From Pestalotiopsis fici W106-1 (lineage: Eukaryota > Ascomycota > Sordariomycetes > Amphisphaeriales > Sporocadaceae), in contig NW_006917103.1 in the NCBI RefSeq assembly GCF_000516985.1, positions 1 to 64,000 on the forward strand: 64,000 nt of DNA. Direction: 5' to 3'. Every line of letters starts with the position of its first letter. The first letter of the stretch is position 1. The notes under the pieces are model-generated. The model worked only from the letters and a program-made list of their open reading frames with translations. It made no database searches and was not told where the DNA came from. Below are positions 45,501 to 57,700 of the stretch, one piece after another. The position numbers and the translations under genes were made by a program.

Positions 45501-45953
45501 TGTTGTTTTCCACCCCATGCTTGGCCCCTTTTACAGGCGGGCCAAGGTGCTGAGGGCATGTAAGCATTGCTCTTGTATCCGATGAGTCCGACAGATTTCA
45601 AAGTAGCATTCCATCATCCATGCTGCATGTTGGTTGGTGATCCACAACTGTATATATTCCCTGGCTAAGTCCATCAACAGTTTGTGAGCGTTTAAACCTT
45701 TGATTGCTGGAGTGGGGTGAAGGCCCTGGCTGATGCCTCCACCGGAAGTGATTCTCGACGCATAACCAAGGCACAGTGAAAAGATTTGCATACCCTTATA
45801 CACGCGGTACTTTACAATATTTAGCGAGCTTCTTGTGCGCGTACTTTGTTGGATCCTCCTACATGTGCCGCATTGCTGTAACTCTGATTTTGATATTTTC
45901 ATCTTTACATTCTCGAACACCATTCTTCTTGGTGACAAGTTAATAACTCAACA
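42504..45953. other. Gene-poor 3.4-kb stretch with an inverted repeat
   Basis: No convincing gene was found. Short ORFs at 42964-43344 and 43578-43886 (minus) and 43623-43871 (plus) overlap each other and match nothing I recognise. A 22-bp inverted repeat occurs at 44323-44344 and 44475-44496. The end serves as the promoter of the tyrosinase gene. Confidence 0.5.
44323..44496. repeat. Inverted repeat, 22-bp arms, ~130-bp loop
   Basis: The left arm GATGCCGGTATACACCACTGCT (44323-44344) is complementary in reverse to AGCAGTGATGTATACCGGCAAC (44475-44496) at 20 of 22 positions. The interval has no open frame of note. It could be a hairpin-forming element, a solo MITE-like end or chance inheritance of an old element. 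Confidence 0.55.
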
Positions 45954-47284
45954 ATGCAATTTTCAGTCTTTATAACGTACGGTCTCTACATAGTTTCTGG
46001 ATTGGCTACTTCCAGCCCAGTACAGAAGCGGGACATTATCGACGATCTGCAGAGCCAGGCTATAGCTGCGCTACAGAATGCTATAGATAATGGACTGTTC
46101 AAGGAATCTTGCTCCATCTTTAATGCAAAAGTTCGAAAGGAATGGTAAGTTTTCATTCTTTCGAGGCTCTTTACAGCCCCAATCTTTGCTCACACATGAT
46201 TCAGGTCCACCCTCTCTCCAGAAGAGAAAAAGTCATACACATCCGCTGTGAACTGCTTAATGGCATTACCATCGAAACTCGATTCAAGCATTGTCCCTGG
46301 CGCCAAAAGTCGATATGATGATTTTGTCGCGCAGCACATTAACCAAACCTTGACGATTCACGGTACTGGCTCTTTCCTGAGTTGGCACAGATACTTTGTG
46401 TGGAGTTATGAGACCGCACTTCGGGATGAGTGCGGCTACACGGGTTACCAGCCCGTAAAAGTTCCCCATTCGAAAAGCGACCAATAATCATGACTGGTTT
46501 TTTAGCAGTATTGGAATTGGTTCTCCTTTCAAGATGACCTAACAGCATCACCCGTATTCGACGGCAGTGCCACGAGTATGAGCGGCGATGGGTCCTTTGT
46601 CAGCCACAATGGCAGCGTCGGCGGTGCTGGCACAATCTATCTGCCATCTGGTAACGGCGGTGGCTGTCTCAAGAGCGGTCCATTCCAAAAGTACGTCTGC
46701 CCGCAAAGGCTCTTTTAAACAGCAGATAATCTAATGAGTTGAATGTGCGCAGCATGGTTGCCAACTTGGGCCCTATTTCTCCGACCATGGCGGGTCAGGC
46801 AAAGGTAAACTCGAGTTTTGCCTACAATCCGCGCTGTTTGAAGCGTGACCTCGGCACCTATACAGCATCGACCTGGCTCACTACAACTAATCTCCTTAAT
46901 CTCACCTTGGGTAATGCCGCCTCGAATATTGAAACATTCCAGAATGAGCTCCAAGGTCGCTTTCCGCAGGGTTTTCTAGGACTACATGCTGCCGGGCATT
47001 TCAGTATTGGTGGTGATGCAAGCGATCTTTTCTCGTCACCCGTTGACCCGGTCTTCTGGCTCCATCATGCCATGCTGGATCGTATTTGGTGGCTATGGCA
47101 AGCTCTTCATCTTGATCAGGCAGACACCATAGCTGGAACTATAACGCTCTTTAATAATCCACCAAGCCGCAATACAACATTGGATGATACTATTTACATG
47201 GGCGAATCAAACGCACCGACGCGGCCAATCAAGGATTTGTTGGACTCGCTCGGGGACTCGCCGTTTTGTTATATTAATTTGTAA
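45954..47284 (+). CDS. Secreted tyrosinase (type 3 copper protein)
   Basis: Predicted 385-aa secreted tyrosinase that oxidises phenols and o-diphenols to quinones. Exons are 45954-46144, 46205-46454, 46506-46690 and 46753-47284, all phases consistent. The signal peptide MQFSVFITYGLYIVSGLATS is followed by a KR site at 25-26. CuA histidines are His108 (VAQHINQT), His116 (TIHGTGSFLSWH) and His125 (WHRYFVW), and a PQYWNW motif follows. CuB histidines are His287 and His291 (GLHAAGHFSIGG) and the FWLHHAMLDRIWW pair at 313-314. The length lacks the long C-terminal latency domain of intracellular tyrosinases, so this is the short secreted class. The third intron's donor is GTACGT, and the second has the weaker GTAAAA. 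Likely roles are melanin-like pigment formation or phenol detoxification. Confidence 0.9.
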
Positions 47285-48213
47285 AGCGGAATGGTCAAGC
47301 AATACTTTTATAGACTCGGGTAGATCATTTTCATCAAGTCTGTAATTGTTAATAGACGAGTTCTAGCAAGGTCAGTCTTTTTGTTTTGATATAAGCCAGT
47401 GGCTACGGCCGAGTAACGACTTGACAAGAGCAAAAGCACTATGAATAAGAGCCATAATAATGGGCAAGTTCTAGCCGGTCCTGGAAACATGAGGCTTTGA
47501 CTGGCCTAATCTGACCTTTTGGTCACTGGTCATCCTTTGGAACAATAGCCACATGTAGCAGTATTGAGGCTTATAACGGACCTTTATCACAATGTCAATA
47601 AATTTTCCGAGTAATTCATTTCGAGCACAAGGGAGCACACATCTTGATATTCCCTTTTGAATATTGAGTATTAGAGACTATCACGCAGGCCAAAATGATC
47701 CGGTTGTATTCATCTCGACACTCAACTTTTCATATTCTAATTCAACTTCTTGGCCAGTCTAGCGAATCCGTGTCACGAATTTCCTTGCGAATTTGAGTCT
47801 TGATGTCATGATTACACAAAGTAATCATGTATAATTCTAGACTCAATATGCGATAGTCGGAGCGAAAACATGAGCAGTGACAAGACACGCATTTCAATCA
47901 TGACGGCAGCCTTTTACCAATCGCATGGATTATTGTCTTGTGAGTTTCTTCAACGCTATAATGGTATTTTCCCTTGTAAAACGGGAGGCAATGAGAGGAT
48001 CATATCTGTCCCAAATAGTAGTACATGTAATCTTTGTGGCGCAAGGTTCCGACTTCCATAAACGGCAGCCATCACTCACTTGAGAAAACATCATTGGCTA
48101 TTGTCCGACGATCGTTTAATAGTTGGTCACCTCAATTGTGGCTTCCATCTCCAAAACAAGTGGCGAGAGTCTACTTTGTTTTCAGAGGCCACCAAATTCT
48201 GCTTCTCCCATCC

Positions 48214-48816
48214 CTAGTTGATGCGGGATGTACTCTGTACAGCATAAGCGATTGTGGCTAGTGAGGTAGGGACCCCTGATTGATTTTCCGCGTTGCGTCC
48301 ATCAGAGCACACACCCGAGGGAGTGATGCTATCATGTGGCTCGTTTGACCGCGCTGAAGCTTTTCTTTGGCGATCAATAGCTGATTGGCGAGATTGGTGC
48401 CACATTGTGGCGAGAATTTCCCTCCCTGGAAGTGTGGTAACTAGGTAAGGATATTCGTTCACCTTGTGCATCTGCCTGTCACTATCTCGACCGCGTTGCG
48501 CCGCGCCTATTGGATCACACGCTCTATGCATCAGGCATTCATGACCCTGCAGCCTATTATTACAGGTAGCACTGTCAAACATGTATTCATTCGAGAGCAG
48601 CTCATTTGTAGCATGTACTCGAAGCTCGGGTAGCTGTGGCTCAATTGCAGGGATGCTATGAAGCCACTGTGGCGAGTTGAGCAAAGGCAGCGAGCCTAGT
48701 GTATTTGTAGCATATTGACGTGCTTTCCGTGTTGCCGTGTCGAACCGAATCTCTTGAGCAAACGACGATAATTTGTTTACACTTTGTCTTTGGGTGGGGT
48801 GAGGGAGGCCTCTCAA
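48214..48816 (-). CDS. Hypothetical protein, 200 codons (doubtful)
   Basis: This is the longest unexplained frame in a gene desert. It has a mixed polar composition (LPLLNSPQWLHSIPAIEPQLPELRV, then CNNRLQGHECLMHRACDPIG). It has no signal peptide, membrane segment or motif that I recognise, and introns could hide a real model. It is equally likely to be a chance open frame. Confidence 0.22.
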   Translation of the reverse strand: MRGLPHPTQRQSVNKLSSFAQEIRFDTATRKARQYATNTLGSLPLLNSPQWLHSIPAIEPQLPELRVHATNELLSNEYMFDSATCNNRLQGHECLMHRACDPIGAAQRGRDSDRQMHKVNEYPYLVTTLPGREILATMWHQSRQSAIDRQRKASARSNEPHDSITPSGVCSDGRNAENQSGVPTSLATIAYAVQSTSRIN

Positions 48817-51800
48817 AGCGTCTGGATCACGCCTGATCTCATACGCTCAAAACTTTTGAATGTGTTTCTCTCAACGACTGCCGAGTCTGCGCAAATCTAG
48901 CCAGAGGGTGCCGCACTATTAGTGAAACTCTGCACAAGGAAGCTTTGAAAACGATTTTCACTCATATTTTAGGCCGTTCAACGGTCTCCGAGTGTTGCCC
49001 GATTGATTTTGGCCAGGCAAAAGTGAGCTCCCTTGGCTCCCTCCCCCTTTCTGGTTGCGAAACCCAAATTCAGTAGCAAAGTCCCCATTTCGTCATACCG
49101 TGAGGCCGTATTCCTCGATCGGCAGCCGGCAGCCCCATATCGGGCCTTGCTGTGGGGAAACTGATTGTCAACGACGGATGACCGAGCCCGCCGTAGTCAA
49201 GCCTCCCGAAGAAGCCAGAAGTCTAGACAAGCTGTGGCGAGAATGCTTGTAGCCCTCTCAAGAAACCCCAAATGTACCGGTACATGTATGAATTCAAGAG
49301 AGCTTCAGCCACACGCAAGGTCCCCTATGCAACGCGCTGCATATGCAGGCCGTAGAGGAACGCAGAGGGTATCGCCTCTAGCTGCGCAGCAAGTGCCTAC
49401 TGAGGAAGCCAGTCACTGACTAAAATAGGGGTCAAGGGATAAAATCTTGCATACCCTTTAGCACTGCATTTGCACACCATGGTCAAGGTCGCCAGGATCG
49501 TGCAATGATGCGCTCTTGTTCATGTCATCTTCTACAACTCCATTTTGAACAACAACTGATTGGAAAAGTATCGTTTCTAAAACCCCAGAAAAGTATAGAA
49601 TGCTGGGACATTTGAGAAATGAGCTAGTGGCTCTTGCTGCATCCATATCAGCCTAGTATACAAAGCAGTCGAGCATTGATATATCTGGGAAATCGCGACC
49701 GTTGCACATTATAGCGCCTATACCGGTCTGCTTGAAATCACAACTGAGGGCGCTTGGACGATTTCGCCAGGGCTTATAATCGGTCTTTGCCAGGAAGATC
49801 TGCTATTAAAAAAGGGTTTCGGGAGGATTTTGGCTGGCTTGGGCCAAATGATGGGGCGTCAAGCTTTCCGCCAGTCCACTCCGCTACCTTTGGACGTTTT
49901 TTCCCCCCTTGGGACTGGGCACTCATTGCTCCGAGATTGAAGAGAACTAGTCAAGTTCTTGAAAAAGAGTCGTACCATTCTCTTCTATCGATGGATTGAC
50001 TGTACTGTACAGAGTATACTTTTCGCCGTGGCTAGAATGTAGGAGATGTTTAGGGGCTGAATGCTGCCCTGTCTTGTCCATAATAGACTGACTGGATTGG
50101 CTGGTTTCTTAAACTTGCTAGCTCTTGCAGACGGCCTAGTGCGTCGGCAAGAGCAGGCCGTATCTTTCAAGCACTTGAGAGCCTCCATTCTCCTTGATAC
50201 CGCACAATGCCGCAAAGGTACTGTGAAGAGCAGCATCAAGTCTGACCAAAGTATCTCTTACCCAAGACCCAAAGTACATGTCTTTGAGATCACCTCTAGG
50301 TGCATGTGGGCATTGCATGCAACTAGACTGTACTGGTGCCCAGGACACGTACTTGTCCGCCACAAGTCGAGGGGCTGTGCAACGTCCCTGATGCCGATCG
50401 CTGTGGCTTGACGCAATAGTGCCCAGGTTTGAGCTGCTCGAGCGCGACGACTTGCAAATGTTTAATTGTAATTTTTGTGTTTGGTAGGGGATTCGGGCCA
50501 GTGCGGCTTGTGCGGGCATTTGCCAATCTTGGTGTTCTTGTGACTCCTACATACTTGTTCAGTCGACAAGACGACGCTTCGGGTATCCGGCTGGATAAGA
50601 CGGCAGTCTTTTCGTCGCTGCAGGGTGCACTCTCTCGTCTTTCAGCTGGCGATTGCTTACTACAATCGAGCCCGGATGAAACACAGACCTTTTTGAGTTG
50701 GAGGATTTTTCAAATCTTGATGACCCTGAGCAAACTTTGGACCTGTCTTTTGTTGAATGAGATTGTAAACGAGCCTTGTGATGAGGGTTTCTGATCAAGA
50801 CACAAAGTCTCGACGACCTTGGTAGAACAGGCAAAAGCCAATTGTATGAGTCTAGCCCAGGGCTTTCCTCCGTGCTGTTGTCATTGAAATTGTATCACTA
50901 GGTAGGTAGTTTCGAAACACCCATCGATCGCTTGATGGACGGCACCCACGAGGTTTTTCCCAGATCGAACCGGAGCAACCCCCTCTTCTGGGACACATCT
51001 ACCATTCTTGTCATTTTCGGACATTTAAATGGAAATCCAATCAAACCCCACAAACAGTGCCATAAGGCATGTGACAAGGGCTGTGAGATGAATAAGGATG
51101 TTGATGGAGTTATGTGTTTTGCTTTTCGCTGCCTTGAAACATTCGTGTTGTGGGGGCACAAACGCTCAATCGTATAGCCTAGGTGCTGTATCGAAAATGG
51201 GCGCGTACACTACCTGGTGCAATGTACCTAGGTACTTGCTCCTGGCTACTAGCCCATGAGCTGATCAATGCGCCACAGTACTTGACCTATATAGGCAAAC
51301 CAGGTTGGTCGAATTGCGGCTCGCTACCTCGAAAAAGGCAATACATGTAAAATATACTGCTGTCAACGGTAAGAAGCACCACTAGGTACCTGGGTAATAC
51401 CCCAGGGGCTACTACGGGATCGAGGCAAATGGGGTTCTAGAGAATTAGAATCAAGCAGACAGGGCCCCTATATGGATCTTGAACAATCGTACGTACATTG
51501 CAAAGGAAGCAAAAGTCCAGAGGGTTATTGCTTTGATGGGAATACAGAAATTCATGCGCTTAAATTCAACAAATGAAACGCTCATACCCTGCAAATAGAG
51601 TTTCCAGCGGTTGACAAGGCAAATGGCCATTCTTCGGAGCGGCTCCCGGAGTTGGGGTATTCATATCTCGTCAGATTGATTATGCCACTCTGATTTCAAA
51701 TTAATAGACTTGCAATAATGTGTTTTTTCCCTTTAGATGGATTGATCTAGCAGACACTGGGATGGGAAGAAGAGTTGCCAACCCGACAAGATGTCATACA

Positions 51801-52373
51801 TGTGCAAGAGCGTCGTCAGCCTCTCAGATTACCAACATCTCGAGTATTTTTGTTGCCAGAATATGTATGACCATGAGCGACGACGAAATGAAGCAAATGA
51901 GAGCCGAGATTGTCATCCAAGGATGCTTCCATTTCCCTCTATCCAATCAAGTCAAAAATCTCCAGTTCTGCAGACCTAGTCGCAATCTCGGCACCTGCAT
52001 GTTCAGTTTGGAGTGTCAGGGTAGGCTAATGAAAGGTGGGATGCCGGTTGCATGTTTCATGATTCGACTTTCAACCACGGCTCACAGGGCATTGGTAGGC
52101 ATTTATTGCGACTGGCCAATCGTATTGCTTGCGTCATTATGCTGAATAGCGCCTTGTCCAGGCCGCATTCTCCAAGTCGTGCGCAAATGGCAGAGAGGTC
52201 AGTCAAGCCTTGCCAGCCAAGCGTCAAAATATTCTCTCCCTCCCGTATTTAAAATCTCGCGTAGGGTCAAGAATCTGTACAAGGGGTGACAATTGATCGA
52301 GTTTCAAACTCAAAAGGTGAGTGACTTGTATTTAGGGCCACGGAATAATTGCTGATCAAAGCCCAGTGTACTA

Positions 52374-52391
52374 TCATATATATATATATTC
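52374..52391. repeat. TA dinucleotide microsatellite
   Basis: A run of TATATATATATATA in the 3' flank of the gene desert before the CP2 gene. No function is indicated. Confidence 0.6.
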
Positions 52392-52855
52392 CATACAAGT
52401 GCTCGTTTGCTTCTTCTCCGCCAAGGTTTTCAGATGCATGTTTTCCTGCAACAATAGTCGCCCCCATCGGTATCCGTCATTCTTCTGCTCCAACAGATTA
52501 ACGTGACAATACTGCTTGGCTGTTCCACCGTTCCATCACTGTCAACCTAGTCATTAAGCCGATTTCGTCAGTCTAAAGTAGATAATAAGTAATTCAAGCG
52601 CAATCAGCTGCCTGTACAACAAACAGTAGCTGCAAAGCGTATCAAATTTGCCATGAAGGCAGTGGTATCTTTGAAGAAATAAAAGGCCCCTCAACGCCAG
52701 ATGTTGTAATAAAGTAAATCAAATCCTGAATGGTCGTGTATGTGGGTATCCGCTCATGTATGTGCTCAAAATGGGTACCGACGGTCCGTAAAAGAGAAGC
52801 AGAAAATTTTCTATAGTATGCTGTTTGGGTCGTCGCAGTGACCGCCTCGTTTTGA

Positions 52856-55563
52856 TTAGAAAGTAAGTCGCAGTTCGTAGCCGATTGTCGTACGCAGCAC
52901 GCTGTGGGCCGACGATGTTTCCTCCTCGGGTTCGTCCACTGCCATTTCCCATTCTCGCTTTGGTTGAGGAACTTTTGTCTCGACCTCAACCACGTCCAAG
53001 AGCATGTCCTGGCCTTCGGAAAGAGCTTCAATCACGTCGTCGTCCATTTCAACGTCCAGGCCGCTCTCCAGAGCATGCACTGTGCGAACAATTTTGTTGA
53101 AATCAAGGCTCCACTTTGCTGCGATGCGAGTCGCAAATTCTGCTAGACTCCTCTTGTGTAGATAGATGGCTCGGTGCAATTCCTTCTTGTCCGCAGAAGC
53201 TTGGCGACGAGCAATATAAAAGCATGCGACGGGTTTGGGCGACCGATCCGCGGGCGGTCGGTAGGATTGGTCAACACCGAGGGCTTCGATCCAACCACTC
53301 AAGTTTCCAGCCTCGTCGATTTTATTGACCTTGGTAGGTTGGTCAAGCGGTGCTGCTGAAGTCTCTCCAGAAGCAGAAAAGTCGTTCCACTGCGCCTTGG
53401 GCGCAACCGATGCCTGCGACTGCAGCGACATGTTGCTCGGCGACGGAGAGACGAGCGAAGAGCCAGCTACAGAGCTCCTTCCACTCCGCCAGGCGGCGCT
53501 GTCCTTCGATTCGACCTTGGTGAGATCGGTAGGTTCTCCTGCCAGAGTCACTGGGTGCAAATCGGGATCGTCGAGGTCCTCTCCCCTCAAGTACAAGATG
53601 CTCACGGGTCGTGTACTCGTAAACATGTCTTGCAAGGTTTGAAGTTTGAAATGTAGATCATCCTCCAAGGACGGCCGACCACCACCGCCTCCAGTGCCCC
53701 CTCCTGCCGAACTGGCCGAGGACATGGACCATGTTCTCTTGTGCTTTTGAACCTTTCCAGGGCGCTGGGCATCCTGTGATTTTGCTTGAGAAGTGGAGCC
53801 TCGCTTTCTCTTGCCAAAATCCTTCATACCACTCTCGGCCTGCGCTATCTGTTGCTTGAGCTTGTCGATTGTCTTTTTGACGTGAGCAACATCATTGGCC
53901 AGTTTGCGCTCGGCACCATGGTCCCGGAAGAGCTTGACCTTGCAGTAACAGATCTCGGCGCCAGCGTCTGATGTTGGTGAAGTGCTGCCAGCGGGAAACG
54001 GAACAGTCTTGGCGCACAGTCGAACCGGAATACCCTTGACACCCTTGGAATGGCTAAAGTCGGTTGAAAGAAAGTTGAACCTGACGGCAATGTTGCACTC
54101 GGCCCCTCCGTTTGCGCCGGGAGTCCAAATTACAGAGAAACCGTCAAAGGAAGCCGTGTCCAGCTCAATCCGCGTCCTCTTGTCATCACCCTCGGCTGGT
54201 TGCCCAGCCTCGACGTATTCAACAGCCTGCAACTTGCCCCCTCGCTGGTGCGCTTCGTTGGTGCCCCGTCCCTCCTTCCAGAGACTCCAACAAACCCCAG
54301 GCTTCTGCCGCTGTTGATCGTCCTCGAAAGATACGCGCACAAAGGTTCTATATCGAGTCCCAGGAGCAAGTGGGAGTACTGCACCAGTGTCTACAACAGA
54401 CAGAGAGTAGGCTTGACCCTTGTTGAGGTATGTCACGGGTATCTCATCGGCCTGCTTGATCATGGCCGTGGGAGCGTTCAAGGTCGCATGGTAACGAAAC
54501 TTTTCGGCCGAGGACGGCATGCCATGGCCCAGAGCCATACCAAAATGGGTGGGCTGAAAACCCATCATGGGAGGTGACTGAGAGTGGAATGCCGCGTCCA
54601 GTGATCCAAGTCTGCCGTCGCGCGAGTCCGAGTCCAATGGCGAGCCATCCTGATCCATGGTCTCATAGCCAGTGTCCTGATGCACAAATGAAGAAGGGGC
54701 ATACGAGGCCTGCGGCGGCGCAGCCTGGACGAATGGGTTGAAATGTTGAAAGTGATGCGGCGGCATGCCTTGGTGCTGGTGGAAGTGTCCAAGGTCCATC
54801 ATGGGCGCTCCAGAATGCATGGCACCCTCGCTCGTGGGCATGGACAGAGGAGTGCCCAATCCCATGCCGAGGCTCAATGTGGGCGTGTGCAGGTCGCCAG
54901 CCTGAGGGTGATAGATGGTGTTGGTTCCACCGGGCGTAGGCGTGTAATAGCCCGGGGGCTGATTGGCGAATGCCGAGAAGGAAAAGGAGTTTGGATCGAG
55001 TAGCGACGGCGTGAAGCGCCATGGCTCCGCAGATGCGCGAGGCGTTGGATCCTGATCACGAAATGCATCTTGATTCAGGCTCTGGCGTCTGGAAGATGTA
55101 AGAATCGTGTTAGCGTGCGACAAGAAATGGGTTATGTAGAAGCGCAGATCATGAACAAGTTGGGCGCAGATCGTAGCCGGAGGTGATCTGCTTTTCCCCT
55201 CTGACCGATCGGCCTAAGCGTTGCGGCGTACCCCGCGTAGACGCTGGCTGGCGCCTCTGCACCGCCTCATCTTGGGAGAACAACCCAACACTGGTGTAAA
55301 ACACTATGGGCTGGCCAAGAGTGAAACGCGATTTACCGGGAAAATAACAGGACGGAAAGACTGAAGAATTTGGTGGTCAAGGAAGCAAAAGTACGCACCT
55401 CTCCAACTGGGCCGCGCCAGCGACGAGAAGAGTATTGTCGGGCGCTCCTGTGGTTTGCGTGGCTGCCAACGTCGACGATCCCGCAGTCGATACTTGGGGA
55501 AACTGCTGTCGGAAGTTGGCGAGCAGGTCTTCGCCGGGCTTTTGCGAACTTGTCCTATTTGCG
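52856..55563 (-). CDS. CP2/grainyhead-like transcription factor
   Basis: Transcription factor of the CP2/LSF/grainyhead family. The main exon is 55088-52856 (744 codons). The segment before RRQSLNQDAF looks like intron end (GCTAAC...CTTCCAG), so an upstream exon at about 55563-55399 was joined (SSQKPGEDLLANFRQQFPQ...GAAQLER, donor GTGCGT, intron 310 bp, matching phase). The true start codon lies further upstream and is unresolved. A Gln/Pro/His-rich N-terminus of ~200 residues precedes the CP2 DNA-binding domain: KQADEIPVTYLNKGQAYSLSV, YRTFVRVSFEDDQQRQ, FDGFSVIWTPGANGGAECNIAVRFNFLSTDFSHSKGVKGIPVRL. Later come a basic KRKRGSTSQAKS and a conserved C-terminal region (RAIYLHKRSLAEFATRIAAKWSLD). 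Fungal members include the Neurospora conidial-separation factor CSP-2. A control role in wall remodelling or sporulation is inferred from family. Confidence 0.85.
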
Positions 55564-57700
55564 CAGAGCAATCGTTAGCCATGAATCCTTTGGAGCAGGC
55601 GCGACAACAAGTAGTGCAGGTACATGGACATGTACGGAAAGCATATCAGATGCTTTCCGCAGAAGCGGAGTGAGTCAATGTGGAAAATCAAGGGAATAAA
55701 AGTTGTTGGAAATTCCATGAACCATGCATAAAGAGGCATGGAATATCTCAGAGTAAAAGGGCGAATTCCTCAAGTTTGTCCAATTCATCCTTACCTTTGT
55801 CGAAACATGTGGAATGTGCGTGTGAATCGCTGTCGCAAGACAGCGGAATCATGGATTGCTCAGCACAGTATGTCAAGATGTAGATGTTGTCGGATAAGAA
55901 GACCAGAAATAAGCAGGTTTGCAAGCTGCGCCGTGAATGGTGCCCAAACGACCTAATAGACGGCAATCTGGCGTAGGTGAGGATATCAAGCGAGTAGTTG
56001 AGACGTGAGGCTGTAGTTTGTAAGATTGCAAGTCCAGCTGGAATTCGTATCGCAAGTTGGCGTCGTGTGCCGTGCCTCGAAAAATATTGTATGCAGGTAG
56101 GTGCAGGCAGGCAGGCAGACAGGCAAGGTAGCGAGCGAGTGTGGCGGAGAAAAAGGCCAGTAGATGATAGTTTCTTCGGCAACGTTCCTTTAATGGTGCA
56201 GGCGCAGCTGAGTGGAAATGGCGGGTCCGGGGAGGATAGTTTAGGTGCGATTTGTGCGTGCCAACAGCTTTTGGAAATCCAAAGGATGAGCGGTAAATCG
56301 CAAAGTGCGAGGAGGGAGAGAGAGGAAAAAAGATTATATGAACAAATGCTGATTTGGTCAAGGATGAAGAGTATTATAGTACACTTTACTAAGGACTGAG
56401 TGGTGGGTACTTGGATATGATATGGTGGATTTCCGACTCACCACGCGCAAGAGGTAGCGACAGGGCTTCCAGGGGAGGGGGTGTATAAACGGGGGTGGGG
56501 GGCGTGAATATGCCAAGACTGCTCCGATGCGATGACTAGTGGCTGCTACCGCCCACAGACGCGTCAATGGGTGAGGTAGGGGAGGTTAGGTAGGGGAGGT
56601 AGTGTATACTTGAGAGATACTGTACTACAGTAGGAAGACTAAAGAAGACTGGCTGGGTGCGCATGAGCTGGCGCGCCGCAGAACAAAAAAGCACAAGCAC
56701 CACAAGCAGAGGCCCGCCCGGCTGGGATCATGGGGCGGAAGAATTGGGGGAGAGGCGCGCGAGAGAGAGGGAGAGGGAGAAGAAAGTGTAGTGAGAGGGG
56801 TGGACAAGGGGAGGGGGAGAATTGCATGCTCGCTGGGCAGCCTGCCGGGCGGAAGATTTGACGACACGGAGACAAGACGAGACGAGACGAGACGAGCAAA
56901 GATTGGAGTGAAAAGTGCTGGGCCCTTCAAGTCTGGGTCTGGGGCAAAGTGCCAAGTAGCGTAGACAAGAGCGCATAAGTAACTGGTACTGCTCGGTCAA
57001 GGGCCCTGGCTCGGCTACCCATATGGCCCGTCTTGGGTACTTTGCACCGGCTGTACATCCTACTTTACTTGATCAGCCACGGGGGGCAGACCAGTTTGGT
57101 AGTGCTTCTATGGGCCATTGATGAGAATGAAGACGACGGCGATTGCCAGACCAGCAGCAAGTAGGTCGAGTACAGACCTACGTACTGTACAAGCGTTCCA
57201 CGCATACCCGTGGGACCATGGATATAGTAGTTTTAGTCTACTGGCGCGCAGCTCCTCCCTCCCTCGTTCCGTTCCAACCCTTGCAAGAGCGTCTGCTAGG
57301 GCTCCCAAAGGGAACTGTGCCGAGACCCAGGACGAAGTGGATGTGGGCAATGGAAAAGAGGCGGCCAGGCGCGTGCAAGGTGCATAGTCCATGGCAGAGA
57401 TTATTTTATTCTCTCGTCGGGACGCGGCCCCTCCTTTGGGTCGGAGGAAGAAGGGAAAACGAATTAAAAAAGCCACTGTGGCAGAGAGAGGATACTCGGC
57501 ACACTGCAATCTTTTTTGGCTGGGCTGTCTTGTGTTCTTTGCCCCTTCCTCTTCTGGCGTACCCAGTTGGGTATGTATCTATCTACAAGTGGTGTAGGCA
57601 TGTGGTCGACAAGTGACGGGTATCTTTCTACTCGTAAGATGAAGCGCAAACCGTTACTATTCTGACTGTTTAGGGAGTTTTTGTAAAAATGCCAATACCA
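55564..57700. promoter_or_regulatory. Long, repeat-rich upstream region of the CP2-type gene
   Basis: The region contains GCAGG-type (CAGGCAGGCAGG, about 56104-56130), AGGTAGGGGAGG (56570-56605) and GACGAGACGAGACGAGACGAG (56876-56896) tracts and several homopurine runs. No convincing ORF on either strand belongs to a known family. Long purine/pyrimidine-rich leaders are common at regulatory genes of filamentous ascomycetes. It probably holds the 5' UTR, possibly with a further intron (CTAAC..AATAG at about 55564-55586), and the promoter. Confidence 0.45.
56873..56896. repeat. (GACGA)n / (GAGAC)n pentanucleotide microsatellite
   Basis: About four to five tandem copies of GACGA lie in the CP2 upstream region, following GACACGGAGACAAGACGA. 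It may be part of a purine-rich promoter element. Confidence 0.6.

Larger units (their letters stand above)
47285..52855. other. Gene-poor 5.6-kb stretch
   Basis: Many short ORFs occur on both strands, none with family similarity or clear coding composition; the largest is described at 48214-48816. The stretch includes a TA dinucleotide run at about 52374-52390 and copies of a CCTAGGTA-type palindrome near 51225 and 51385. The end (52640-52855) is the 3' flank of the CP2 gene. Confidence 0.5.

Noticed and set aside
50429..50794. 121-codon plus-strand ORF with a hydrophobic start
   Set aside because: The hydrophobic start is not a clean signal peptide and the remainder matches nothing; left unannotated.
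56700..56930. Ser/Pro/Leu-rich minus-strand ORFs
   Set aside because: They translate a purine-rich microsatellite region upstream of the CP2 gene in several overlapping frames.
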